64,000 bases of DNA, from positions 52,791 to 116,790 of the forward strand of contig VXQO01000113.1 in the NCBI GenBank assembly GCA_009838975.1, given 5' to 3'. The DNA is from Gemmatimonadota bacterium (lineage in GTDB: Bacteria > Gemmatimonadota > Gemmatimonadetes > Longimicrobiales > Gaopeijiaceae). Positions 1-9,085 of the stretch are shown in pieces. Below the pieces are notes generated by a model. It did no database searches. It was not told where the DNA came from and saw only the letters and a list, made by a program, of their open reading frames with translations. How positions within the stretch are numbered: position 1 is the stretch's first letter; each line of letters opens with the position of its first letter. The position numbers were made by a program, and so were the translations under genes.

Positions 1-176
1 CCCCCGGTGCAACGTTCGGCCAGGTCTGCGACACCCTCGACCCTCGCGTAGTCGGCACCCAGGTCCTGAGCCGCGGCCGCAACGGGCGCACCCGCCCACA
101 GGACCGTCGCGGGCACCAACAGCAATGAAGTCCATGCGGCGCGTGGCCGCAGCGCCGGACCCGTCCGGCTATCCAC
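1..176 (-). CDS. Secreted protein, N-terminal part only
   Basis: Reading frame leaving the window on the minus strand. It opens with GTG at 176, overlapping the purM stop by a few bases, so it is probably the last gene of the purM operon. The first ~40 residues form a signal peptide: a basic start (residues such as RTGPALRPR), a hydrophobic core (LLLVPATVLWAG) and an AAAAQ-type cleavage site. The mature part begins with QDLGADYARVEG and is too short to assign a family. The function is unknown; only export to the envelope is supported. Confidence 0.6.
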   Translation of the reverse strand, partial: MDSRTGPALRPRAAWTSLLLVPATVLWAGAPVAAAAQDLGADYARVEGVADLAERCTG

Positions 177-1206
177 TCCAGCACACTCCCTGAAGCTCGA
201 CACCTGTCCCCCTCACCACCTCTCCGATCGACCAGGCATCGCCGCCGAGGGCTGCGAGTACGGCCTCCTCATGGTCCGGCGCCATCACCAGGATCATCCC
301 GACGCCCATGTTGAAAACGCGGTACATCTCGTCCGGCGCCACGCCTCCGGCATCGCTCAATTGCCGGAAGACATTCGGCACCGACCACGATCCGCAGTCT
401 ATTCTGGCCCCCAGCCCGGACGGGAGCACACGGGGAAGGTTGCCCTCGATGCCCCCTCCCGTGACGTGAGCCATCGCGCGCACCAGCCTCCGCTGCAGCA
501 GTGGCCACACTGCGTTGAGATAGGATCGATGAACCCGCAGCAACACCTCGCCCGCGGAAGCGGATTCGCCGGGGAAAGGGTCGCCGACACCGAGTCCCAT
601 GCGCTCGAAGACGATGGTTCTGGCCAGCGTGAAGCCGTTCGTGTGCAGTCCCGACGAGCGGATGGCGACCAGGCGGTCGCCGGGACGCACACCCGAACCG
701 TCGAGTATCCGGCCCCGTTCGACGATCCCCACGACGAAGCCCGCGAGGTCGTACTCGCCGCTGCCGTAGAAGTCCGGCATCTCGGCCGTCTCCCCGCCGA
801 GCAGCGCGCATCCGTTCTCGCGGCAGGCACCGGACACGCCGGACACGACCTCCTGCGCCACTCCTTCGTCCAGCCGGCCCGTCGCGAGGTAGTCGAGGAA
901 GAAGAGGGGCCTGGCTCCCTGCACCAGGATGTCGTTGACACAGTGATTGACGAGGTCGCGACCGACGGTGTCATGGCGCCCCGAGAGGAATGCCACCTTG
1001 AGCTTTGTTCCGACGCCGTCCGCGCTGGCAACGAGGACCGGGCGCGACAATCCCTGCGGCACCGCGTACAGTCCCCCGAACGCGCCCAGGCCCGAAAGGG
1101 TGTTCTCGTCTCCGGCCGCGTCCAGCAGGGGTGCGAAGGCGCGCTTGGCCCGCTCGGCGGCATCCAAGTCGACACCGGCGTCCTTGTAGGTGAGTGGATC
1201 GTTCAT
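169..1206 (-). CDS. purM: Phosphoribosylformylglycinamidine cyclo-ligase (AIR synthase)
   Basis: Makes aminoimidazole ribotide from FGAM with ATP, the fifth step of cytosolic purine synthesis. The 345-residue length is normal for PurM. The N-terminus has the family's YKDAGVD opening, followed by the conserved DGVGTKLKVA motif near residue 64 and GGETAEMPDFY, which belong to the ATP/substrate site of the PurM/PurS-type fold. ATG at 1206 forms an ATGA overlap with the stop of the upstream kinase gene, indicating translational coupling. A secreted-protein gene follows with a similar overlap. No other purine gene lies nearby, so this is an isolated pur gene in a mixed housekeeping operon. Confidence 0.96.
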   Translation of the reverse strand: MNDPLTYKDAGVDLDAAERAKRAFAPLLDAAGDENTLSGLGAFGGLYAVPQGLSRPVLVASADGVGTKLKVAFLSGRHDTVGRDLVNHCVNDILVQGARPLFFLDYLATGRLDEGVAQEVVSGVSGACRENGCALLGGETAEMPDFYGSGEYDLAGFVVGIVERGRILDGSGVRPGDRLVAIRSSGLHTNGFTLARTIVFERMGLGVGDPFPGESASAGEVLLRVHRSYLNAVWPLLQRRLVRAMAHVTGGGIEGNLPRVLPSGLGARIDCGSWSVPNVFRQLSDAGGVAPDEMYRVFNMGVGMILVMAPDHEEAVLAALGGDAWSIGEVVRGTGVELQGVCWSG

Positions 1207-2093
1207 ACGTGCTCCAGCGAGCCGTTCAGCGTCTCTGCCCTTCCCTTCACTGCGTCCGGATCAAGTTGCCTGAAGCGATCGACAGAGAACGCCTCTACGG
1301 CGTACGAGCCCGTCGCGGAGGCGTGGACGAGCGCCCGCCGCAAGTCCGTCCCCCGGCCATCGAGGTATCCCAGGAATCCTCCCGCGAAGGCATCTCCCGC
1401 GCCAGTCGGATCGACAACGGCGGGTACGGAATAGGCCGGGCAGGAGAACGTCCAGCCATCGGCAAACAGGGTCGCGCCCTGATCGCCCTGCTTGACGACC
1501 ACAATGCCGGGCCCCCGCTCCCGAATCCATGCGGCGGCCTCTGCGACATCCCCTCTCTCGGCCAGGGCAACTGCTTCTTCGTCGTTGACAAACAGCATAT
1601 CGATACGAGCGAGCAACTCGATCAGCGCCTCGCGGGCGCCGTCGATCCAGAAGTTCATCGTGTCGGCCGCGACCAGGCGGGGCGACCGCACCTGATCCAG
1701 TACGCCCAGTTGCAGGACCGGATCGATGTTGCCGAGGAACACCACTCCCGAGTCGCGGAAGCCGGGAGGCACCACCGGGTCGAACGAGGCGAAGACCCCC
1801 AGGCGCGTCGCGAGGGTCGTGCGCTTCCGGAAGCCCGCGTGGTAGCGACCCGCCCAGAAGAAGCTCTCGCCGGGAACCCGGGCGAGGCCTGTCAGATCGA
1901 CTTCCCGTTCCTGAAGAAAGCGAAGCCGGTCCAACGGGAAGTCGTCACCCACGACCCCGACGACTCGCACGCCGGTGAACAGAGACGCAGCGGCGGAGAA
2001 GAAGGTCGCCGATCCGCCCACGACCCGGTCGACACACCCGGTCGGGGTCTCCACCGAATCCAGGGCCACGCTCCCGACGACGAGGACGGCCAT
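1203..2093 (-). CDS. PfkB-family carbohydrate/nucleoside kinase
   Basis: A 296-residue ribokinase-fold sugar or nucleoside kinase. The PfkB signature DPTGAGDAFAGGF near residue 240 carries the catalytic Asp and the anion hole. The N-terminal GSVALDSVETP and the GG(S)ATFF substrate-binding stretch are typical of adenosine/ribokinase-like members. The frame is open well upstream inside argS, but the ATG at 2093 sits in a TGATG overlap with the argS stop and begins the conserved first strand (MAVLVVGSVALD), so that start is used. The gene ends in an ATGA overlap with purM. The substrate cannot be fixed from sequence; adenosine or inosine kinase is plausible beside purM but is only inference. Confidence 0.85.
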   Translation of the reverse strand: MAVLVVGSVALDSVETPTGCVDRVVGGSATFFSAAASLFTGVRVVGVVGDDFPLDRLRFLQEREVDLTGLARVPGESFFWAGRYHAGFRKRTTLATRLGVFASFDPVVPPGFRDSGVVFLGNIDPVLQLGVLDQVRSPRLVAADTMNFWIDGAREALIELLARIDMLFVNDEEAVALAERGDVAEAAAWIRERGPGIVVVKQGDQGATLFADGWTFSCPAYSVPAVVDPTGAGDAFAGGFLGYLDGRGTDLRRALVHASATGSYAVEAFSVDRFRQLDPDAVKGRAETLNGSLEHV

Positions 2094-3775
2094 CAGGCGC
2101 CGCGCTCCATGCGCTCCGGCGCCGTGATACCGAGCACGGCCAGCCCGTTGCCCAGCACGATCCGGGCTGCCCCGGCGAGCGCCAGCCGCGCCGCGCGAAG
2201 CGCGCCATCGCTCACCAGCGTCCTGCGCGCAGGATCGCGGGTCGGGTGTCCCGACTGGTACCAGGAATTGACCAGTCCCGCGGTTTTCTCCAGGTAGTCG
2301 CATACCAGGTGGGGGGCGCGGGCTCGCGCGGCGCGGCGCAGGAAGTCCGGAAACTCCGCCAGCTGGTTGATGACCTCCCGTTCGATGGGCGCGTCCAGCA
2401 GCGAGGTGTCCGCCGCCTCCGCGACGTCGGGCCCGTCCCCGTACTGATCCCCGGCAAGCTCGAAGAGGCGGCAGAGCCGCGCATGGGCGTACTGCACCTT
2501 GTAGACCGGGTTGCGATCGGACTGGTCGAGCGCCAGGTCCAGGTCGAAGGTGAGGTGCGCCTCGGGCCGGCGCATCAGGAAGAAATAGCGCGCCACGTCG
2601 GCACCGACCTCGGCCACCAGCTCCGCCAACGTGGTGTATGAGCCGGCCCTCTTCGAAAAGCGCACCTCCTCTCCACCCCGTTCCACGGTCACCATCTGGT
2701 GCAGCACGTACTCGGGATAGCCCGGGCGTCGGCCCAGCGCCTGCAGCCCGGCGCGCACCCGGTCGACGGTGCTGTGATGGTCCGCTCCCTGCACGTTTAC
2801 GACCTCGTGAAAGCCACGCTCCCACTTGCTCATGTGGTAGGCGACGTCCGGCAGGAAGTAGGTCGGCGACCCGTCGCTCTTGACCATCACCCTGTCCTTC
2901 TGGTCGCCGAAGCGGGAGGTCCGAAGCCAGGCGGCGCCATCGCTGCGGTAAGTGAGGCCGGTGTCGTCGAGCGCCTCGATGGTGGCCGCGACACGTCCGT
3001 CGTCGTACAGCCGCGTCTCGGGGTAGTACTCGTCGAAGTGCACCCGAAAAGCGGCCAGGTCCTTCTTCTGCTCGTCCCGAAGTTCCGCTACCGCGAAGTC
3101 CCGCATGGACTGCAGGGCCGCGCCGCCCTGGTCGCCCTCGTATCTCCTTCCCACCTTCTGCCGCAGCAAATCGGCGATCTCGGCGACATAGTCTCCCCGG
3201 TATCCGTTCTCGGGCACCGGGATGTCATGGCCCAGCGATTGCTGGTAGCGGGCCCGAACGCTCTCTGCGAGGCGCATGATCTGCGCACCCGCATCGTTGA
3301 AGTAGAACTCGCGGTAAACCTGCCACCCGGACCACTCCAGGAGCGAAGCGATCGCGTCTCCGAGCGCGGCCTGCCTCCCGTGTCCCAGGTGTAGCGGGCC
3401 GGTCGGGTTGGCGGAGACGAATTCGACCATGATCCGCCTTCCGGACCCGTCGTCGTTTCGACCGTAGGCACCTGCGGCGGCCAGGATCCGGTGCAGCGAC
3501 CCGCCCACCGTCGCCGCTTCCAGGAAGAAATTGAGGAATCCGGGACCGGCGACGTCGATGCGGTCGACGCCTTCCAGTCCGTCGAGCCTCTCCTTCAGGT
3601 CCTGTGCGATATCCCGGGGCGCGCGGCGCAGGCGCGAGGCCAGCGCCAGTGCGATGTTCGAAGCGAGGTCGCCATGGCTGGTGTCCTTCGGGCGCTCCAG
3701 ACGGAAGCCCGCACCGGCTGCACCCAGCTCGGCGGCGGCCTCACGGAGGGCGTCCGAGATTCGCTCGACGAACAT
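2093..3775 (-). CDS. argS: Arginyl-tRNA synthetase
   Basis: Class I synthetase of 560 residues that charges tRNA-Arg. It has an N-terminal Add1 domain (SHGDLASNIA), the SANPTGPLHLGHGR block containing the HIGH-type signature (HLGH) near residue 120, the FSKRAG segment at the KMSKS position (ArgS enzymes commonly lack a canonical KMSKS), and a C-terminal DALR anticodon-binding domain around QYAHARL. ATG at 3775 is chosen because it starts the family N-terminus (MFVERISDALREA); the longer open frame upstream overlaps the zinc-ribbon gene. The start lies 5 bases after the stop of the FmdB-like gene and the end overlaps the kinase gene, so this is an operon. Confidence 0.97.
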   Translation of the reverse strand: MFVERISDALREAAAELGAAGAGFRLERPKDTSHGDLASNIALALASRLRRAPRDIAQDLKERLDGLEGVDRIDVAGPGFLNFFLEAATVGGSLHRILAAAGAYGRNDDGSGRRIMVEFVSANPTGPLHLGHGRQAALGDAIASLLEWSGWQVYREFYFNDAGAQIMRLAESVRARYQQSLGHDIPVPENGYRGDYVAEIADLLRQKVGRRYEGDQGGAALQSMRDFAVAELRDEQKKDLAAFRVHFDEYYPETRLYDDGRVAATIEALDDTGLTYRSDGAAWLRTSRFGDQKDRVMVKSDGSPTYFLPDVAYHMSKWERGFHEVVNVQGADHHSTVDRVRAGLQALGRRPGYPEYVLHQMVTVERGGEEVRFSKRAGSYTTLAELVAEVGADVARYFFLMRRPEAHLTFDLDLALDQSDRNPVYKVQYAHARLCRLFELAGDQYGDGPDVAEAADTSLLDAPIEREVINQLAEFPDFLRRAARARAPHLVCDYLEKTAGLVNSWYQSGHPTRDPARRTLVSDGALRAARLALAGAARIVLGNGLAVLGITAPERMERGA

Positions 3776-3780
3776 GCGGA

Positions 3781-4200
3781 TCAGCCGCCCTGCGCCGCCG
3801 TTCCTCCGTCGGACGACCTGGTGGCGGAAGCAGCCTTGCCGCCTGCCTTCCCGGCGGCGCTGCCCCCTTCCGCCCCCGGCTTTCCGGATGCCCGCGAAGA
3901 CGATGAAGACGGCACCGCATCGCCGGAGGAATCCGATCCGGCGTTCCCGCCGCCCGCTCCACGAGCAGATTCCCCTGCTCCGGCCCCGGCTTCCTCGCGC
4001 GCCCGCTTCCGATAGTCTTCCGAGCGGTAGTCCGTGATGTAGAACCCATCGCCCTTGAAGAGCAACCCGGCACCACCGGAGATCAGCCTTTCCGCGCCGT
4101 GGCCGCAATCGGGACACGGTGCGCCCGGCTGTTCGCTCATTCTCTGGAAGACTTCGAAATCGCGACCGCAGTCGCGGCATCGGTATTCGTAGGTCGGCAT
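3781..4200 (-). CDS. FmdB-family zinc-ribbon protein
   Basis: A 139-residue protein beginning MPTYEYRCRDCGRDFEV, the hallmark of the FmdB regulatory-type zinc ribbon. CxxC (CRDC) and a second CxxC (CPDC) bind zinc within the first ~40 residues. A GGAGLLFKGDGFYITDY motif follows, also typical. The C-terminal ~70 residues are low-complexity Gly/Ser/Ala and probably disordered. ATG at 4200 is preferred over an in-frame ATG 11 codons upstream because it starts the conserved motif. First gene of the argS-kinase-purM operon. The role is unknown; members are often found beside core genes. Confidence 0.88.
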   Translation of the reverse strand: MPTYEYRCRDCGRDFEVFQRMSEQPGAPCPDCGHGAERLISGGAGLLFKGDGFYITDYRSEDYRKRAREEAGAGAGESARGAGGGNAGSDSSGDAVPSSSSSRASGKPGAEGGSAAGKAGGKAASATRSSDGGTAAQGG

Positions 4201-4309
4201 CGGCAGATTCGAACGCAAGACAGGGGGAATCACGGATGCGCGGACGGACCGGTGGACCCGAACCGCACGCGCTTCAATGATAACATGACGGCCGCACAGT
4301 CATCCGCGG

Positions 4310-5857
4310 TCAACGGGGATTCTCGTACGTCCCCCACAGCCCGCGCAGAACCTCGCTGATCTCGCCGAGCGTGACGCCGCCCTTCACCGCATCGATCATC
4401 ACCGGAAGCAGGTTCTCGTCGCTGGCGGCGGCATTCCGGACCCGCCGCAACAGATCCCGCACCGCGTCGCCGTCACGCCGGGCCCTGAGCGCCGCAACCG
4501 CCTCGGTTTGCCGCGCCTCCAGCGCGCGGAAGTCGGGCCCGCGTTGCGGCTCGTGCACGTCTTCCGTCTGGTAGCGGTTCACCCCCACGACCACCCGCTC
4601 GCCGGCTTCGATCTCCAGCTGATGCCTGTACGCTGCGCGGTGAATCGCCTCCTGCATGAAGGGGATCGCACGGGCGGATCCTCCCATCTCCTCGATCCGG
4701 TCGATCAGCGCCAGCGCCTCCGACTCGACCCGATCCGTCAGATGCTCGACAAGAAAACTGCCGCCGAGCGGATCGACCCACTCCGCGACCCCCGATTCCT
4801 CCGCGAGAATCTGCTGGGTGCGCAGCGCGAGCGCCGCCGCTTGGGCGCTGGGCAGCGACAGAGCCTCGTCGTAGCCGTTCGTGTGCAGCGACTGCGTCCC
4901 CCCGAGCACACCCGCCAGGGCCTGTATGGCGACCCGCACCACGTTGTTGAGGTGTTGCTGGGCCGTCAGCGTCGAACCGCCGGTCTGTGTGTGGAACCGC
5001 AGGCGGCACGACCGGTCCGACGCACCGAAGCGTTCCCTCATCAGCCGCGCCCAGATCCGCCGGGCGGCGCGAAACTTCGCGACCTCCTCGAACAGATCGT
5101 TGTGGGCGGCGAAGAAGAACGAAATGCGCGGCGCGAACCCCTCCAGCTCGATGCCGCCGGCGAGCGCCCGGCGCACGTATTCCACCCCGTTCGCGAGTGT
5201 GAATGCGACTTCCTGGGCCGCCGTGGAGCCCGCTTCGCGAATGTGGTAGCCCGAAACCGAGATGGCGTTCCACCTGGGCAGTTCGGCCGCACAGAACGCC
5301 ATCAGGTCGCTCACCAGCCGCAGCGACGGCCCCACGGGATAGATGTACGTCCCGCGCGCGAGGTACTCCTTCAGGATGTCGTTCTGAACCGTTCCCCTCA
5401 GTTCGCCGCGCCCCACGCCCGTCTCGTCCGCAACGGCGGTGTACAGCGCCAGCAGTACCGGGGCGGTGGCGTTGATGGTCATCGAGCAGGAGATGCGGCC
5501 GAGGTCGATGCCATGGAGGAGCGTGTGCATGTCCGCGAGGGAGTCGATGGCCACACCGACCCGCCCCACTTCTCCGGCGGCCAGGGGAGAATCGGAATCC
5601 AGACCCATCTGGGTGGGCAGGTCGAACGCAACGGACAGGCCCGTCGTCCCCTGGTTCAGCAGGAAGTGGTAGCGGCGGTTGGTCTCCTCGGCGGTGCCGA
5701 AACCGGCGTACTGGCGCATCGTCCAGCGCCGTCCCCGGTACATGGTGGGGTAGATGCCACGGGTGAAGGGAAAGCGCCCCGGCTCTCCCAGATCCGCCTC
5801 GGACCGGAACCCCTCCGGCAGCTCGTCGAAGGCCGCCCCGCCGTCTTCCGGTTTCAC
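4310..5857 (-). CDS. mcmA1: Methylmalonyl-CoA mutase, large (catalytic) subunit without B12 domain
   Basis: Catalyses the B12-dependent rearrangement of methylmalonyl-CoA and succinyl-CoA. At 515 residues it holds only the TIM-barrel substrate domain, as in two-subunit mutases; the cobalamin-binding subunit is not in this window. Family blocks visible: [67 protein letters not shown] and the YDEALSLPS stretch. GTG at 5857 overlaps the biotin-carrier stop as GTGA, so the gene is coupled to the carboxylase. Together with pccB, the biotin carboxylase and the carrier it forms a propionyl-CoA to succinyl-CoA route. A related acyl-CoA mutase (isobutyryl- or ethylmalonyl-type) is not excluded. Confidence 0.92.
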   Translation of the reverse strand: MKPEDGGAAFDELPEGFRSEADLGEPGRFPFTRGIYPTMYRGRRWTMRQYAGFGTAEETNRRYHFLLNQGTTGLSVAFDLPTQMGLDSDSPLAAGEVGRVGVAIDSLADMHTLLHGIDLGRISCSMTINATAPVLLALYTAVADETGVGRGELRGTVQNDILKEYLARGTYIYPVGPSLRLVSDLMAFCAAELPRWNAISVSGYHIREAGSTAAQEVAFTLANGVEYVRRALAGGIELEGFAPRISFFFAAHNDLFEEVAKFRAARRIWARLMRERFGASDRSCRLRFHTQTGGSTLTAQQHLNNVVRVAIQALAGVLGGTQSLHTNGYDEALSLPSAQAAALALRTQQILAEESGVAEWVDPLGGSFLVEHLTDRVESEALALIDRIEEMGGSARAIPFMQEAIHRAAYRHQLEIEAGERVVVGVNRYQTEDVHEPQRGPDFRALEARQTEAVAALRARRDGDAVRDLLRRVRNAAASDENLLPVMIDAVKGGVTLGEISEVLRGLWGTYENPR

Positions 5858-6384
5858 TCCGCCTCGACCTCGCCGAATTCCACCAGCACCTGCCCCTTCG
5901 CGACAGCGTCCCCCGCGCCGACCTGGATCCGCGCGACCCGCGCGGCGGCGGGGGCGCGCAGCTCGTTCTCCATCTTCATCGCCTCGACGATCATGACCGT
6001 CTCGCCCGCGTCAACGACCGACCCCTCCTCCACCTCCACCCGCACCACCAGTCCCGGCATCGGCGCCTTGAGGGGGGCGATCGCGGTCCTTCCGCCGGAG
6101 ATTGCGGAGAGCGCCCTGACCTTCGCCTGGCGCTCGTCCAGGACCTCGACTGAAAACGAGCGTCCGCCCAGGTCGATCTCCCACCTGCCACGTCCGCCGT
6201 CCCGAGCCAGGAGCGGCACGGACGCACCATCCAGGAGCAGGGAATGTCCGATAGGCGGACTCGTCGACACCAGCGAGGCCTCGCGGCGCCTTCCGTCAAT
6301 GACCACGCCGCCGTCCGCCTCGACGACCACATCGTGATCCTCGCCCCGCAGGGACACCACGTAGCGGCTCGGCCGGATCGACAT
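5854..6384 (-). CDS. Biotin carboxyl carrier protein of acyl-CoA carboxylase
   Basis: Carries the biotin that shuttles CO2 between the biotin carboxylase and carboxyltransferase. It has 176 residues. The C-terminal biotinyl domain has EAMKMENEL, in which the Lys of AMKM is the biotinylation site, preceded by PMPGLVVRV and [12 protein letters not shown] as in lipoyl/biotinyl hammerheads. The N-terminal ~80 residues resemble the linker region of propionyl-CoA carboxylase alpha chains. The ATG at 6384 lies 7 bases after the accC-like stop; the in-frame opening extends 28 codons further inside accC and was not used. It overlaps the mutase gene by 4 bases. Confidence 0.92.
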   Translation of the reverse strand: MSIRPSRYVVSLRGEDHDVVVEADGGVVIDGRRREASLVSTSPPIGHSLLLDGASVPLLARDGGRGRWEIDLGGRSFSVEVLDERQAKVRALSAISGGRTAIAPLKAPMPGLVVRVEVEEGSVVDAGETVMIVEAMKMENELRAPAAARVARIQVGAGDAVAKGQVLVEFGEVEAE

Positions 6385-6391
6385 CGACGCT

Positions 6392-7879
6392 TCACCCACG
6401 AGCACGGCGCTGCCAGTCCGACAAAGGTGTCCCGCCGCCCCCGATACGCGGGGCCGCACGCTCTTCACGTCTCCGATGCTCCAGGAGCGCCGACGCCGCG
6501 ATCAGGGCTTCCCGTTCCTCCGACGACATCGCGTCGGTCAGCAGATCGGGATGCTCCGTGAGATACGCGGTCGAGAGCCGGCCTTCGCGGAAGTCGGGCT
6601 CGTCCATGATCCGGCTCAGAAGCGGTGCGCACGTCGCGACACCGCCGATCCTCAACTCCCCGAGCGCACGCTTCATCCGCTGCACCGCCCCGCGGCGGTT
6701 CGCGGCCCAGGTGATCAGCTTGCCCAGCAGCGGATCGTAATGAAGTCCGATCTGCGATCCGCGGGCGATCCCGCCGTCCCAGCGCACCCCCGCCCCGTCC
6801 GGCGGCACGAACTCGTCGACGACCCCGGTGACGGGAAGGAACCCGTCGAAAGGCGACTCGCTGGTGACTCGGCATTCCAGCGCGTGACCTCGCAACGGGA
6901 TTTCCTCCTGGCGCAGCGGCAGCGGTTCCCCCGAGGCGACCCAGAACTGCCACTCCACCAGATCCACCCCCGTCACCAGTTCCGTCACCGGATGCTCGAC
7001 CTGCAACCGCGTGTTCATCTCCAGGAAGAAGAACTCACCACCCGCGTGCAGAAACTCGACCGTGCCGGCGCCGACGTAGTCCACCGCCCTGGCCGCCCGC
7101 ACCGCGGCCGCTCCCATTCGGCGCCGCTCCTCCGGACCAATGAGCGGCGACGGCGCTTCCTCGACGAGCTTCTGATGGCGTCTCTGGATCGAACATTCCC
7201 GCTCGAACAGATGCACGACGTTGCCGTGCGTGTCCCCGAACAGCTGGATTTCGATGTGGCGGGGTCGTTCCAGGTAGCGCTCCACGTACACGCTGCCGTC
7301 GCCGAAGGCCGCTTCGGACTCGCGCACCGCAGCATCGAACGCGCCGCCGACCTCGTCCACCGTGCCGACGACGCGCATCCCCTTCCCCCCTCCCCCGGCG
7401 GCCGCCTTGAGCACGACCGGGAAGCCGACCGACTCGGCCGCGCGGCGCGCTTCACCCCGCGAACCAAGGGACGTGTGTGTCCCGGGCACGACGGGAACTC
7501 CCGCCGCGGCCATCCGCTGCCGCGCCTCCGTCTTGTCCCCCATCGCCCGGATCGTGCTTGCGGCGGGACCCACGAACACGTGCCCCGCGTCGACCACCGC
7601 CTCGGCGAAGTCCCCGCGCTCCGCGAGGAAGCCATAGCCGGGGTGGACCGCCTGTGCCCGCGAGCGCCGCGCCACATCGAGGATCCGGTCGACCGCCAGG
7701 TAGCTCTCCGACGCGCGGGCGGGTCCGACACAGTACGCCTCGTCGGCGTGCATGACATGGGGCGAGCCCCGGTCCGCCTCCGAAAAGACCGCGATCGTAC
7801 GGATTCCGAGTTCGCGCGCGCCGCGGATTACGCGGAGCGCGATTTCCCCCCGGTTGGCGACAAGTACGGATTCGAGCAA
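6392..7879 (-). CDS. accC: Acyl-CoA (acetyl/propionyl-CoA) carboxylase, biotin carboxylase subunit
   Basis: ATP-dependent carboxylation of biotin. The 495-residue protein starts with SVLVANRGEIALRVIRGARELG, the biotin carboxylase N-domain. It has the glycine-rich ATP loop AAAGGGGKGMR near residue 160, ECSIQRRHQKLVEEAPS, and EMNTRLQVEHPVTE with catalytic residues around 290. The ~50-residue C-terminal extension is like PCC alpha chains before the BT linker, so carboxylase and carrier here look like a split PCC-alpha. Encoded just upstream of the carrier and mutase genes; the carboxyltransferase gene is two genes upstream. Confidence 0.94.
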   Translation of the reverse strand: MLESVLVANRGEIALRVIRGARELGIRTIAVFSEADRGSPHVMHADEAYCVGPARASESYLAVDRILDVARRSRAQAVHPGYGFLAERGDFAEAVVDAGHVFVGPAASTIRAMGDKTEARQRMAAAGVPVVPGTHTSLGSRGEARRAAESVGFPVVLKAAAGGGGKGMRVVGTVDEVGGAFDAAVRESEAAFGDGSVYVERYLERPRHIEIQLFGDTHGNVVHLFERECSIQRRHQKLVEEAPSPLIGPEERRRMGAAAVRAARAVDYVGAGTVEFLHAGGEFFFLEMNTRLQVEHPVTELVTGVDLVEWQFWVASGEPLPLRQEEIPLRGHALECRVTSESPFDGFLPVTGVVDEFVPPDGAGVRWDGGIARGSQIGLHYDPLLGKLITWAANRRGAVQRMKRALGELRIGGVATCAPLLSRIMDEPDFREGRLSTAYLTEHPDLLTDAMSSEEREALIAASALLEHRRREERAAPRIGGGGTPLSDWQRRARG

Positions 7880-7998
7880 GGCGTGCGCCCGGTGCCCCCG
7901 GCCCCCGCGCCGGTCAACGTCGGTTTTGTCTCCCGGCGTAGTGCGGCGAACGGCAGCTGCGTGGGCGGATCGTGGATGTGACTGGGTTCGGTCGGAAT

Positions 7999-8961
7999 TC
8001 AGGACCGGTTAATGGTACCCACGATCGTGGTCTCCGCGCCATCACGCCAGATCCTGAATTCGATCTCCTCGTCTTCCGTGTAGGAAGCCAGAATCCGGCG
8101 CAGCTCCGCCACATCGTCGACCGTCCGTCCCTCGACGCTCACCACGACGTCGCCGGGCCTCAGGCCCAGCGCCGAGTCTTCTTCGGCATCGGCGACGAGC
8201 ACGCCCTCCGAGGTGCCGAAATAGGCGCCCAGCCCGGGGTTCAGCTCGATCAGATCCAAGCCGTGCGTACCGAAGTACGCGAAGTCGTACCTCCAGTCGT
8301 GCAGCTCATCGGGGCTGAACCGTGGCAGCACCGTGACGTCGGGGTCGCCGCCGGGATACACCACGTACGGCCATTCGATATCCTCGTAGCGTTCGCGCAC
8401 CCCCTCCATCATTTCTCGCACCCGCTCATTCACGTCCCGAAGGTGAATGCTCAGGGTGTCGAGCGTGGGACGCATGAGCGTCGTGGAGAATCCCAGGTGC
8501 TCGGGAAACACGGTGAGGGTCAGCGATTCACCCTCGCGGTCGACTCCGACTTCGACCGCGTCGCCTTCCGTCACTTCGCTCATCAGGGCTCGCAGGCGCC
8601 TCTCGGGCGACCATGGACCGGTTCCCGACCGCGACTCTTCATCGAGCGGCTCGGAGAGAAGGTGTCCGGAGATGGAAACGATCAGATCGCCCTCCAGAAT
8701 CCCCGCGTCCTCCGCCGGACCACCGCGAGACAGTCCGCTGACCACGACCCCGCCGCCTTCCCCGGGGACGGTCTCACCCAGGTACACACCGAGCATCGGC
8801 CGGGCGTCACCGGTCACCCACAACACCCGCCCCCTGCGGTCGCGCTCCTCGCGCTCTTCCTGCGCCAGGGTGGCCGGAGACCACGCCAACGAAGCGAACA
8901 CCACAAACACTGCGAAGGAAAACAACCCGCCCACACTCTTCTGCAATCCCGAAGTTCCCAT
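7999..8961 (-). CDS. Secreted protein with two PDZ domains
   Basis: A 320-residue exported protein with a signal peptide (hydrophobic GGLFSFAVFVVFASLAW, cut near TLAQ). The first PDZ-like region (~50-150) contains MLGVYLGE, GGPAEDAGILEGDLIVSISG. The second (~235-315) has the LDLIELNPGLGAYFG opening, SALGLRPGDVVVSVEGR and a closing strand. No serine-protease triad is visible, so it is not DegP/HtrA; it may be a scaffold or regulator. ATG at 8961 is preceded by GGGAACCAGG on the coding strand, a usable ribosome site. It lies between pccB and the biotin carboxylase gene, in the same direction, with ~120-base gaps on both sides. Confidence 0.8.
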   Translation of the reverse strand: MGTSGLQKSVGGLFSFAVFVVFASLAWSPATLAQEEREERDRRGRVLWVTGDARPMLGVYLGETVPGEGGGVVVSGLSRGGPAEDAGILEGDLIVSISGHLLSEPLDEESRSGTGPWSPERRLRALMSEVTEGDAVEVGVDREGESLTLTVFPEHLGFSTTLMRPTLDTLSIHLRDVNERVREMMEGVRERYEDIEWPYVVYPGGDPDVTVLPRFSPDELHDWRYDFAYFGTHGLDLIELNPGLGAYFGTSEGVLVADAEEDSALGLRPGDVVVSVEGRTVDDVAELRRILASYTEDEEIEFRIWRDGAETTIVGTINRS

Positions 8962-9085
8962 CCTGGTTCCCTTTTCCGTTGGTGTCGCAGCCCCCGGCAC
9001 ACCCCTGCTCAGGCTACTCGGCAGGTGAGACGCACAAGTCGGCCGAGGGGTTGCACGGGGGAACCGGCAGATCGGGCACGGACTG

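Noticed and set aside
2093..4180. 695-residue argS with long N-terminal extension
   Set aside because: The first ~135 residues are the out-of-frame shadow of the zinc-ribbon gene.
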